Assembly: GCA_018658465.1 (NCBI GenBank)
Contig: JABHVE010000122.1
Coordinates: forward strand, 1 to 32,927
Source: Alphaproteobacteria bacterium
GTDB lineage: Bacteria; Pseudomonadota; Alphaproteobacteria; UBA2966; CAIVPW01
Direction of reading: 5' to 3'
DNA length: 32,927 nt
In this document: one piece after another, positions 25,265-32,638 of the stretch
How the letters are laid out: each line of letters opens with the position of its first letter
Position numbering within the stretch: position 1 is the stretch's first letter
Program-made: the position numbers and the translations under genes
Notes under the pieces: generated by a model
The model's database searches: none
Seen by the model: only the letters and a program-made list of their open reading frames with translations
Told to the model about the DNA's origin: nothing

Positions 25265-26083
25265 ATGACGACACACGAAGCTTCCCATGAATACCACATG
25301 GTCGACCCAAGCCCGTGGCCTGCTTTGGCCATGGTTTCAGTGTTCCTGCTGGCCAGCGGGCTCATCATGTTTATGCATGATGTAACGCCTTGGGTTCTGC
25401 CTCTCGGGCTACTCGCCGTTCTGTACACCATGTTCGTGTGGTTTCGGGATGTGGTGAATGAAGCCACCCACCAAGGGGATCACACCCCGGTGGTTCAGAT
25501 TGGCCTGCGGTATGGCATGGCTTTGTTCATTGCCTCCGAAGTCATGTTCTTCGTGGCGTGGTTCTGGGCGTTTTTTAATGCCGCCATTTATCCGACCCCG
25601 CAGATGGGCGGTTTCTGGCCGCCGGAAGGCATTGAACTGTTCAATCCCTGGGGTGTGCCGCTGCTCAATACTGCCATTTTGCTGAGCTCGGGTGTCACCG
25701 TGACCTTTGCCCACCATGCTTTGCGCAAGGGTGACAACAAGGGCACGGTCATGTGGTTGTGGGTAACGGTTGCCTTGGGCATCTCGTTCACCGGCTTCCA
25801 GGCTTTGGAATACATGGAAGCGCCGTTCTCGATCTCTGGCGGCATCTATGGCACCACATTCTTCATGGCCACCGGGTTCCACGGGTTCCACGTGATTGTC
25901 GGCACCATTTTCCTGGCCGTCTGCCTGTACCGCGCTCAAAAGGGACACTTCACGCCAGACCACCATTTTGGCTTCGAAGCGGCCGCTTGGTACTGGCACT
26001 TTGTTGATGTTGTTTGGCTGTTCCTGTTCACCTTCGTGTACTGGTGGACATCCGTGCAGCCCGGTGCCGTTCTGCACGGCTAA
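25265..26083 (+). CDS. ctaE: Cytochrome c oxidase subunit III
   Basis: Seven-helix subunit of the aa3 oxidase that stabilises subunit I and its proton uptake; it has no redox centre. The 272 residues carry family motifs: HMVDPSPWPALAMVS, GLRYGMALFIASEVMFFVAWFWAF, WPPEGIELFNPWGVPLLNTAILLSSG, GTTFFMATGFHGFHVIVGT and AAAWYWHFVDVVWLFLF. GGGAG lies about 10 nt before the ATG. Only one copy is present, so both ctaCD pairs would have to share it. Confidence 0.96.
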   Translation: MTTHEASHEYHMVDPSPWPALAMVSVFLLASGLIMFMHDVTPWVLPLGLLAVLYTMFVWFRDVVNEATHQGDHTPVVQIGLRYGMALFIASEVMFFVAWFWAFFNAAIYPTPQMGGFWPPEGIELFNPWGVPLLNTAILLSSGVTVTFAHHALRKGDNKGTVMWLWVTVALGISFTGFQALEYMEAPFSISGGIYGTTFFMATGFHGFHVIVGTIFLAVCLYRAQKGHFTPDHHFGFEAAAWYWHFVDVVWLFLFTFVYWWTSVQPGAVLHG

Positions 26084-26107
26084 GCCAGCGGCTGATTGTA
26101 GGCCCGG

Positions 26108-26494
26108 ATGACCGGGCAAATCGCACCAGAAATTTCCCCTTTCCGCGCCGGACTGACGTTTAAGTGTCCGAACTGCGGGAAGGGGAAACTCTATTCTAAG
26201 TACCTCGAAATCACCGAAAACTGCGACGTTTGCGGCGTAACCCTGGGCGACCTGGACACCGGCGACGGCCCAGCCGTATTCGTCATGCTGTTGGTGGGCT
26301 TTGCCGTTGTCGGCCTGGCCCTGGTGGTGGAGGTCAAATTTTCACCGCCTCTGTGGATGCATATGGCACTGTGGACCCCGCTGATTTTGGGCGGGTCCTT
26401 GTCCATGTTGCCGTTATTGAAATCGATGATGTTTGCTGCGCAATATCGCACCCGCGCTGGCGAAGATGTAACAACGGAAGATGATAAATCATGA
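26108..26494 (+). CDS. DUF983 family membrane protein
   Basis: A 128-residue protein with a zinc ribbon at the N-terminus (CPNCGKGKLY...CDVCG, four Cys) followed by two or three membrane helices (VFVMLLVGFAVVGLALVV and WTPLILGGSLSMLPLLKSMMF). DUF983 proteins are regular members of alphaproteobacterial oxidase operons between ctaE and surf1; function is unknown, and an assembly or metal-related role is inferred. The stop overlaps the surf1 start (ATGA). Confidence 0.88.
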   Translation: MTGQIAPEISPFRAGLTFKCPNCGKGKLYSKYLEITENCDVCGVTLGDLDTGDGPAVFVMLLVGFAVVGLALVVEVKFSPPLWMHMALWTPLILGGSLSMLPLLKSMMFAAQYRTRAGEDVTTEDDKS

Positions 26495-27228
26495 GCCGCG
26501 GTGCCGTTATTTTCATGTCGATCTTGGTGGTTGTCCCGGCGTTTGCGGTGTTGATCGGCCTGGGGTCTTGGCAGGTCCAGCGCCTGAATTGGAAGAACGA
26601 TTTGATCTTCACCCGTCAAGCCGCCCTTGACGTGGATCCGGTGCCCATCCCGGGCCGCGACGACCAAGTGGAGCGCATGACGTTTCGCCGGGTGATCGTC
26701 ACCGGCACCTTCCTCCATGACCAGGAATTCTATTTTTACGCCCCCAAATCCGGCAAACAGGGGTACCGGGTTGTCACCCCCGTGTTACAGCAAATCGGCG
26801 TGACCTTGTTGGTGGATCGCGGCTGGGTCCCGGCGGATAAACGTGACCCGGCGACGCGCCCCGAAGGCCAGGTCGAAGGCGAGGTCACCATCACCGGCAT
26901 TGTCCGCACCGACATTGTCGGGGTCCAAGGGCCGCTGCCCGACAATGACGTGGAAAACAATGAATGGTTCTGGGTTGATCCCACCGCCATGTCGGCGGTC
27001 CACGGGGCCTATTACCGACCGGCCATTGTGGTCGCCGACGACACCGCCAATCCCGGCGGCTGGCCCCAGGGTGATGCCACCGTACCGGGCCTGCGCAACG
27101 CCCATCTGGGGTACGCGATCACCTGGTTTTCGTTGGCCTTTGCGCTGATTGTGATCTGGATCCTGGCCCTGCGACGGCGGCTGTCCGGTGCGGATACTGT
27201 CCCCGTCAAAGACTGGGGCGAAGATTAG
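26491..27228 (+). CDS. SURF1 family oxidase assembly protein
   Basis: Helps insert heme a into subunit I. The 245 residues have membrane helices at both ends (about 8-24 and 215-232) and a periplasmic domain. Family motifs seen: LGSWQVQRLNWKNDLI, VTGTFLHDQEFYFYAP, GYRVVTPV, LVDRGWVPADKRDPATRPEG, and the end segment HLGYAITWFSLAFALIVIW. It overlaps DUF983 by ATGA and is the last gene of the operon; a hairpin terminator begins at its final stop base. The symbol surf1 fits the family. Confidence 0.93.
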   Translation: MSRGAVIFMSILVVVPAFAVLIGLGSWQVQRLNWKNDLIFTRQAALDVDPVPIPGRDDQVERMTFRRVIVTGTFLHDQEFYFYAPKSGKQGYRVVTPVLQQIGVTLLVDRGWVPADKRDPATRPEGQVEGEVTITGIVRTDIVGVQGPLPDNDVENNEWFWVDPTAMSAVHGAYYRPAIVVADDTANPGGWPQGDATVPGLRNAHLGYAITWFSLAFALIVIWILALRRRLSGADTVPVKDWGED

Positions 27229-27254
27229 CCGCCAACGGGCGGCCCGCTGTTTTT
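27228..27254 (+). terminator. Terminator after surf1
   Basis: GCCGCC-aacg-GGCGGC followed by ccgctg and TTTTT. The 6-bp GC stem starts on the last base of the surf1 stop. The T-run is displaced by 6 nt, so strength is uncertain. Confidence 0.6.
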
Positions 27255-27273
27255 CTCCGTCGATTTCTCGCTT

Positions 27274-27420
27274 TCCCTCTCCCCACCGAGGGAGTGAGTG
27301 CGACTGCACGCAAAAGGCTGCTTCGCCACCGCTGTATGGACCCCCGGATTAATTCCCGGGTGATGACAAAGGGGAAATTGGGGAAACGGCATGTCCCCTC
27401 TCCCGCCTGCGGGGGAGGGG
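27274..27420. repeat. Cluster of intergenic palindromic repeats after surf1
   Basis: Three elements fill the gap before the next convergent gene: CCCTC...GAGGG at 27274-27296; a half copy (27336-27368) of the alphaproteobacterial repeat, whose minus-strand reading AATCCGGGGGTCCAT matches the arm at 21457; and CCCCTCTCCCGC-ctg-CGGGGGAGGGG at 27395-27420. Together with the surf1 terminator they account for most of the 221-nt gap. Confidence 0.7.
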
Positions 27421-27449
27421 TAGGGTGGGGGTGTTCAACGAAGGGACCG

Positions 27450-28745
27450 TCAGGCCCAGAACATGGCAGTGGCGTAAAGCCAGTGGCCCACGTTAGCGCC
27501 GACGAGAGGCGCCGAATGCCAAAGTCCCCAGGAAAACCCGACAAGCATAGCCGAAGCTGTTAATACCGCGGCCATCAGCCACCCGACAATCACGACTTTT
27601 TCGCCGGTTGAAGGCGCATCGCCAGATTCCAACATCCCCGCTATTGGCACTCGTCCCGGCATTGGGCGTAGGACCAACGCTGTCAACCCGGTTACCATGT
27701 GCAGAGCGGTTGGAATCAGAGTGGTGGCCAACATTCCCGTGACCACAAGACCAGCAGCAAATGGGGTGTCATGAGCCGCCCTGGCGAATGAAACCCAGTC
27801 CACTGCATTCGCACCTATTTGCCCAAATCCCGCATTTAGCGCAATGACAATGGGGGGTAGCCAGAAGGCTAGCGAAAACAGAAATCCAAGGGCGAGCATG
27901 GCGTCCACCGCAATTTTTCCTGCCACTTTCCATGGGTTCACGTCCTTGGCGATCAGTCCAACAAAAATCCGACTTGCCGCCCAGGACAACCAATCGTGCA
28001 AAGCGTTGAGCAGAGGTAGTACCACTAAGAAAATCGTCAAATATATTGCGGTGATTGAGGAGCCGATCGCTACTAGCAACAAGGCTCCAGCAGCCGCGGA
28101 AGCCGTGAAGAATGTGGCTGCTTTGGTGCCGTCTGAAGGGTTCAAGCTCATCGCGCCGATAGCGATTCCAGCGATAGCTATCGTTCCGATTAGTCCAATC
28201 CCTCCACCGACTTTAAGCGCTAGATACGCAATGCCAGTAACCGGGCCAGCTACAAGAATCGCCGACATGAGGCCCCAAGGCTCTACGAACTCGGCGGGCC
28301 ATTTGCTCTTGCGAAACGGCCGCTTTCCCCCGTGGATAAACCCAAACGAGTATCCAACCGCTGCACCTGCTGCCAAAACCAGTATACCCATCGCATCGCT
28401 CGGACTTGGTTGGTCCGAATTTTCTACATCAGCCGTTACTGTCAAGATGCTCGCCGACCCACCAACCGCCCAGGAAGCGAGAAAGAACGCCACAGGGTAT
28501 ATGAGCGAAAGACTTAGTGAGCGGGTAAAAGCGAGCCAGGAGAAACTCGGGCCGAAGAAATTTTCTGTCCAACCCAACCCTATGGCTAGGGCCTGTCAAT
28601 ATCCGACCCACCATGACCCATTCCTCAGCCACTCCGCCAATCGCGCCTGATCCTTTGGGTCGCTCACAATGTTGTAAAGGAGCCGAGCAATTCCGCCGCC
28701 GCCAATGACAAAGAAGATGATCGAAATCCAGTTGCCCGCGATCAC
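27450..28745 (-). pseudogene. Multi-pass membrane protein gene split by an in-frame TGA
   Basis: Two ORFs on the track (28596-28802 and 27450-28577) are in the same frame, separated only by TGA at 28596-28598 and six codons. Read through, the sequence is continuous: one membrane helix (WISIIFFVIGGGGIARLLY), a linker DPKDQARLAEWLRNGSWWVGY, TGA, then QALAIGLGWTENFFGPSFSW and eight or more further membrane spans, 430 sense codons in all. A CGA (Arg) to TGA change would explain it. I place the start at GTG 28745, with AGAGGGG upstream, 11 nt after the ABC gene stop. GC content is visibly lower (near 50-55%) than in neighbours. No family recognised. The alternative is two genes, the second starting at TTG 28577. 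Confidence 0.6.
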
Positions 28746-28756
28746 ACCCGACCCCT

Positions 28757-30613
28757 CTAGTCCGCCGCTTCTAGGTCTAAATTTTTCTGTTGCCGCGCCC
28801 ACAACATGGCATAGGTCCCGCCGTCGCGCAGCAAGGCATCGTGGGTGCCGCGTTCAACCGTCTTGCCGTCTTCCAACACCAATATCTCGTCGGCATGGAC
28901 CACGGTGGAGAGCCGGTGGGCGATGATCAACGTGGTGGTGTCTTTGGATACTTCGCGCAGGCTTTTCTGAATTTCCCGCTCGGTTTTGGAATCCAATGCC
29001 GACGTGGCCTCATCAAACAAAAAGATCCTGGGGTTTTTCAAGATCGCTCGGGCGATGGCCACCCGCTGCTTTTCGCCGCCCGATAATTTCAGGCCCCGTT
29101 CCCCAACCACCGTGTCATAGCCATCGGGCAATCCGGTGGCAAAGTCGTTGATTTGCGCCAATTTTGCCGCGTTTTCTACTTGATCTTGGGTGGCGTCCGG
29201 CTGGCCAAAGGCGATGTTGTAATACAAAGAATCGTTGAACAGCACCGCGTCTTGGGGGACCACGCCAATGGCGGCGCGCACCGTGTCCACTTTGACATCG
29301 CGCAGATCGGCACCGTCCACCAACACTTGGCCCGACGACGGATCATAAAAGCGGAACAGCAAACGCCCCAATGTTGTCTTTCCCGCGCCGCTGGCGCCGA
29401 CGATGCCGACGGTGCGCCCGGCCTGCACGGTGAACGAAACATGGTCCAACAACGGTCGGCGCACATCATAGGTAAAGGATACGTCGCGGAATTCGACCTT
29501 GCCGTCGCCGCCGCCTAATGGCGTGGCGTTTGGGGCATCGCTGACCTCGGGCTCCTCCATCAACAAGCCCATCATCTGCTCCACATCGACGAACGACTGT
29601 TTGATGTTGCGATACAAATTGCCGACCCGGTCCAAGGGCCGGATGATTTGCAGCATGTACATGTTCACCAGGACAAAGCCGAAAACCTCCATGGAGCCAG
29701 CGACGATTCGGTTGCCCGCCAACAAAATCATGCCGGTTAGGCCCAAGCCCAAAATCAAAACCTGGATGACCCCGGTGACGGATCGCGAGGTCAACGCCTT
29801 GATGGTCAGGCGTTCCACTTTGGCCAGGGAATCGTCATACCGTCCGGCGACGAAATCTTCGTTGCCGAAATACTTCACGGTTTCATAATTCAGAAGGCTA
29901 TCCACTGCCTTGCCGTGGGCAGCGGCGGATTCCACCACGGCTTTGCGTTGATGTTTGCGCAGCCATTCCGATCCGATGATCAACGCCACGGTGTACAGAA
30001 CGAATGTGCCCAGAATGATGGCGGTGAAAACGAAATCGAAAAACGCCAACATCACCACCAAGATGATGACGATTTCGGTGACCAGGGGCAAAATCATGAA
30101 CACCGTGGCCATCAGCAGATTGTCGACGCCGCGGGTGCCGTTATCCATGATCCGGCTCAACGCCCCGGTTTTGCGACCGATGTGAAACCGCATGCTCAGT
30201 TCATGCAGATGCCGGAACACGGTCATGGCGACGTTGCGCTTCAGGCGCTGCTCGATGGGGCCGTACAGCAACCAGCGCAATTCGCTCATTGCCTTGCCGA
30301 ACGAATGCACCGCGCCGTACCCCAGCAGGACGGCCAACGGCAAGACGGTGACAGCGATGACCCCAACGACCTCGCCACCGTCGCCAATGATTTCGCTCGG
30401 TGTTAGGCGGTCCACAGCCAGGGCAAAAAGCACCGGAGCCAAGGCGTTCAGCCCCGCCGTCGCCGCCAACAAGCTGATCGAAATCACCAGCCGCACGCGC
30501 AAGGCGATGTCGTCCTTGGGCCACAAGAACGGCGCCATCATGGCCAGGGCCTTGATGTCGTGGGCCTTGCTCAGCTCCGCGTCTTCGGTAATTCGTCCCA
30601 ATCCGTGTGCCAT
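28757..30613 (-). CDS. Atm1/HMT1-type ABC exporter (fused permease and ATPase)
   Basis: A 618-residue homodimeric half-transporter of the Atm1 group, which exports glutathione-derived or metal-thiol compounds across the inner membrane. The permease (about 25-330) carries group-typical segments: NYETVKYFGNEDF, the VNMYMLQIIRPLDRVGNLYRNI region and SFVDVEQM. The ATPase has Walker A GASGAGKTTLGRL, Q-loop GVVPQDAVLF, signature LSGGEKQRVAIAR, Walker B IFLFDEATSALD and H-loop IAHRLST. gshA in the same window fits a glutathione-linked substrate only loosely. The following gene starts 11 nt after its stop, and a divergent gene starts 87 nt upstream. Confidence 0.9.
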   Translation of the reverse strand: MAHGLGRITEDAELSKAHDIKALAMMAPFLWPKDDIALRVRLVISISLLAATAGLNALAPVLFALAVDRLTPSEIIGDGGEVVGVIAVTVLPLAVLLGYGAVHSFGKAMSELRWLLYGPIEQRLKRNVAMTVFRHLHELSMRFHIGRKTGALSRIMDNGTRGVDNLLMATVFMILPLVTEIVIILVVMLAFFDFVFTAIILGTFVLYTVALIIGSEWLRKHQRKAVVESAAAHGKAVDSLLNYETVKYFGNEDFVAGRYDDSLAKVERLTIKALTSRSVTGVIQVLILGLGLTGMILLAGNRIVAGSMEVFGFVLVNMYMLQIIRPLDRVGNLYRNIKQSFVDVEQMMGLLMEEPEVSDAPNATPLGGGDGKVEFRDVSFTYDVRRPLLDHVSFTVQAGRTVGIVGASGAGKTTLGRLLFRFYDPSSGQVLVDGADLRDVKVDTVRAAIGVVPQDAVLFNDSLYYNIAFGQPDATQDQVENAAKLAQINDFATGLPDGYDTVVGERGLKLSGGEKQRVAIARAILKNPRIFLFDEATSALDSKTEREIQKSLREVSKDTTTLIIAHRLSTVVHADEILVLEDGKTVERGTHDALLRDGGTYAMLWARQQKNLDLEAAD

Positions 30614-30700
30614 GGGGCATCAATACCACGATTTCGCCGCCACTCCGCCTCAGGCCCGTCATTTGCCCGCCATGATTGCTGGGAAAGATGGCCGGGCCTT

Positions 30701-30925
30701 ATGGATGACCCCGCCGAAGCGCTGTTGCGCCACATCATTACCCAAGCCGTTGTGTTGGCCGTGGACGGCGCGCCGATGCATTTGTTGGTGCCGGTGCCGC
30801 CGGACCTGGCCGATGCCTTGGCGGTTTGGGGCGCGGATCGCGAAGATCTGGAGGACGCCGGCGACCGGGAAGACAGCGACGATGTGGTGCCGGGCTCGAT
30901 GATTAACCAATTGGAGATTTGGTAG
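30701..30925 (+). CDS. Small acidic hypothetical protein
   Basis: A 74-residue protein starting at ATG 30701, divergent from the Atm1-type gene. It has an amphipathic N-terminus (PAEALLRHIITQAVVLAVDG), a Pro/Val stretch (LLVPVPPDLADALAVWG) and a very acidic tail (REDLEDAGDREDSDDVV). No signal peptide, membrane helix or known motif is seen, and no clear ribosome site. The codon pattern fits real coding, but function is unknown. The ORF track begins at 30560, inside the start of the divergent gene. A stem-loop repeat begins 20 nt after its stop. Confidence 0.6.
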   Translation: MDDPAEALLRHIITQAVVLAVDGAPMHLLVPVPPDLADALAVWGADREDLEDAGDREDSDDVVPGSMINQLEIW

Positions 30926-30945
30926 CGCGGATTGTTCATGACGTT

Positions 30946-31048
30946 CAGATTCACGTGTCGCAATGTTGCGGAGCAACGATAGGAAAGTGCGCCACGATCT
31001 GCACTTTTTCTGACGTTCAGATTCACGCGGCGCAAGCGCCACGATCTG
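30946..31048 (+). repeat. Two bulged stem-loop elements between the small gene and the EamA gene
   Basis: Unit C (30946-31001): CAGAT-tca-CGTG...CCACGATCTG with a longer core that holds GTTGC-GGA-GCAAC. Unit D (31018-31048): CAGAT-tca-CGc-GGCGC-aa-GCGCC-aCG-ATCTG. Both belong to the family at 14218 and 21619. TTTTT follows unit C. The GTTGCGGAGCAAC core is the paired-change counterpart of GCTGCGGAGCAGC in the lpxL tail repeats. Confidence 0.85.
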
Positions 31049-31051
31049 CAC

Positions 31052-31079
31052 TTGTCTCCCCGCCCGGCGGGCGTATAGT
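31052..31079 (+). promoter_or_regulatory. Candidate promoter of the EamA gene with a palindromic spacer
   Basis: TTGTCT, 16 nt, TATAGT, 36 nt before the ATG at 31116. The spacer contains CGCCC-ggc-GGGCG, a possible operator. The consensus match is good for this kind of genome, but it is unconfirmed. Confidence 0.4.
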
Positions 31080-31115
31080 GCCGCGGCGCTGATCCCTTTA
31101 GCCCCCTTAAAAATC

Positions 31116-32048
31116 ATGTCTAATTCGCCGACCGTCGGTCGGACCATGGGCGCGTCCCAATGGGCCATTTTGCTTCTGCTCTCGGTGTTGTGGGGCGGCT
31201 CGTTCTATTTCATTGCCGTGGCCCTGACGGCATTGCCGCCGCTGACCGTGGTGACCTTGCGCGTTGGTCTGGCCACCCTGGCGCTGTTGGCGGTGATGAT
31301 GGTGATGGGCATCAAAATACCCTCCGGGCCGGTGTGGCGGGTTTATTTGGGCCTGGGGTTCATCAACATCGCAGCACCTTTTTCGTTGATCGTATGGGGG
31401 CAAACCCATATTCCCAGCGGCTTGGCGTCGATTTTGAACGCCGCGACCCCACTGTTCGGGGTGGTGATCGCCCACATTTTCACCTCAGACGAAAAAATGA
31501 CCCCCGGTCGTGCGGCGGGGGTCGTCATCGGCTTTTCCGGCGTCGCCATCATGGTGGGGCCAGAGGCATTAGAAGGAATCGGCACAAATGTGATGGCCCA
31601 ACTGGCGGTCTTGGGGGCGGGGATTTGCTATGCGATTGGCACCGTGTACGCGCGATTGCGGCTAAAGCCTTTCGGCATCAACCCCATTGCCTCGGCGGCA
31701 GGCCAGGTGGCGGGGGGCACGGTTTTCATGCTGCCCCTGGCGTTGGTCATCGAACAACCCTGGACCTTAGCCATGCCCGGAATGGGCGCGTGGGGGGCGG
31801 TGCTGGGCTTAGCCTTGGCCTCCACCGCCCTGGCCTACATCTTCTATTTCAAACTGCTGGAATCCACCGGTGCCGCGAATATTTTACTGGTGACGTTCTT
31901 GATCCCGGTGACGTCGATTTTGTTGGGGGTCGGTCTACTCAACGAAGTGCTTCTTCCCAAACACTTCATCGGCATGGGTATTATTGGGTTGGGCCTCGCC
32001 GCCATCGATGGCAGGCCCTACGCCGCCTTTCGACGGCGTATTTGGTAA
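31116..32048 (+). CDS. EamA/DMT-family transporter
   Basis: A 310-residue inner-membrane protein with ten predicted helices in two EamA repeats, the drug/metabolite transporter fold. Seen: WAILLLLSVLWGGSFYFIAVAL at the start, LRVGLATLALLAVMM, then WGQTHIPSGLASILNAATPLFGVVIAHIF closing the first repeat, and LASTALAYIFYFKLLESTGAANILLVTFLIPVTSILLGV in the second. The substrate is unknown; relatives export amino acids or metabolites. The last codons (F-R-R-R-I-W-stop) lie in a 28-bp unit that is tandemly repeated downstream. Confidence 0.9.
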   Translation: MSNSPTVGRTMGASQWAILLLLSVLWGGSFYFIAVALTALPPLTVVTLRVGLATLALLAVMMVMGIKIPSGPVWRVYLGLGFINIAAPFSLIVWGQTHIPSGLASILNAATPLFGVVIAHIFTSDEKMTPGRAAGVVIGFSGVAIMVGPEALEGIGTNVMAQLAVLGAGICYAIGTVYARLRLKPFGINPIASAAGQVAGGTVFMLPLALVIEQPWTLAMPGMGAWGAVLGLALASTALAYIFYFKLLESTGAANILLVTFLIPVTSILLGVGLLNEVLLPKHFIGMGIIGLGLAAIDGRPYAAFRRRIW

Positions 32049-32108
32049 GCCGGCCTTTCGACGGCGTATTTGGTAAGCCGGCCTTTCGACGGCGTACTGG
32101 GTAAGTCC
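32025..32108 (+). repeat. 28-bp tandem repeat covering the EamA gene stop codon
   Basis: Units at 32025, 32053 and 32081: GCCTTTCGACGGCGTATTTGG followed by TAAGCCG. The first two are identical; the third has four changes in its last part (ACTGGGTAAGTCC). The first unit encodes the end of the EamA protein including its stop. TACGCCG...CGGCGTA at the first unit is also a 7-bp inverted repeat. Confidence 0.9.
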
Positions 32109-32129
32109 AGGCCGCCCGGGGGGTTTCGC

Positions 32130-32501
32130 CTATTCCGACAGCAGGCGTTTGCTTTTCTCGAATTCTGGTCCGTCGATCTCGCCCTTGGCAAAGCGTTCGC
32201 GCAATATCTCCAACGCCTCTGAATTGGCGCTTGCGTGTGGGCCGCGAAACCATGATCCCATGTCATCCGGCGATCCGCCCTCTGTCCGCAGGACCCTTAG
32301 AGTCACAAAAACGACCATGCCAGAGACCATCACCAAGAACATGGTCAGAGGGACAATCGCCGTCAATGGGCCCGGGCCCACGGCTCCGCCCCAGCCTCTG
32401 CCTAAGTCGTGCCAAGGCTGTGCCAGGGCCACAGACGGTGCAACGGTACTTGCTAGAACCACTGCACTCGCGATCAGTCCGCCGATTTTGCTGTTCTTCA
32501 T
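32130..32501 (-). CDS. Small membrane protein with C-terminal SHOCT domain
   Basis: A 123-residue protein: signal peptide (MKNSKIGGLIASAVVLASTVAPSVALAQ), a Gly/Trp-rich linker, one membrane helix (LTAIVPLTMFLVMVSGMVVFVTL) and a SHOCT motif at the end (EALEILRERFAKGEIDGPEFEKSKRLL). SHOCT is a short oligomerisation helix pair found at protein ends; the function here is unknown. The track starts at GTG 32513, but GTGGGGAA is better read as the ribosome site for ATG 32501. It lies downstream of a paralog in the same direction. Confidence 0.8.
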   Translation of the reverse strand: MKNSKIGGLIASAVVLASTVAPSVALAQPWHDLGRGWGGAVGPGPLTAIVPLTMFLVMVSGMVVFVTLRVLRTEGGSPDDMGSWFRGPHASANSEALEILRERFAKGEIDGPEFEKSKRLLSE

Positions 32502-32584
32502 GATTTTCCCCACGGCCGGTCGAATTCCCCCGGCCCAGTAAATTGCTCATCAGGATTCGATATGGGAACGAATTTGCGGGTGCC

Positions 32585-32613
32585 AACCCCTCCCCGGAAG
32601 GGGAGGGGGGTTT
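32585..32613. repeat. CCCCTCCCC-type palindromic repeat
   Basis: AACCCCTCCCC-ggaa-GGGGAGGGGGGTT hairpin between the two SHOCT genes, related to the elements at 7765 and 27395. On the plus strand it ends in TTT. Confidence 0.6.
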
Positions 32614-32638
32614 AGGCAGCGGCTGGCCGGTCACCGTC

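Noticed and set aside
27229-28745. Genomic island or prophage around the low-GC membrane gene
   Set aside because: No integrase, transposase, tRNA or attachment repeats are seen; only the single gene differs in composition.
31160-32104. 314-codon plus-strand ORF overlapping the EamA gene
   Set aside because: It is an out-of-frame shadow; the EamA frame has clear helices and family motifs, while this one is His/Arg/Gly-rich.
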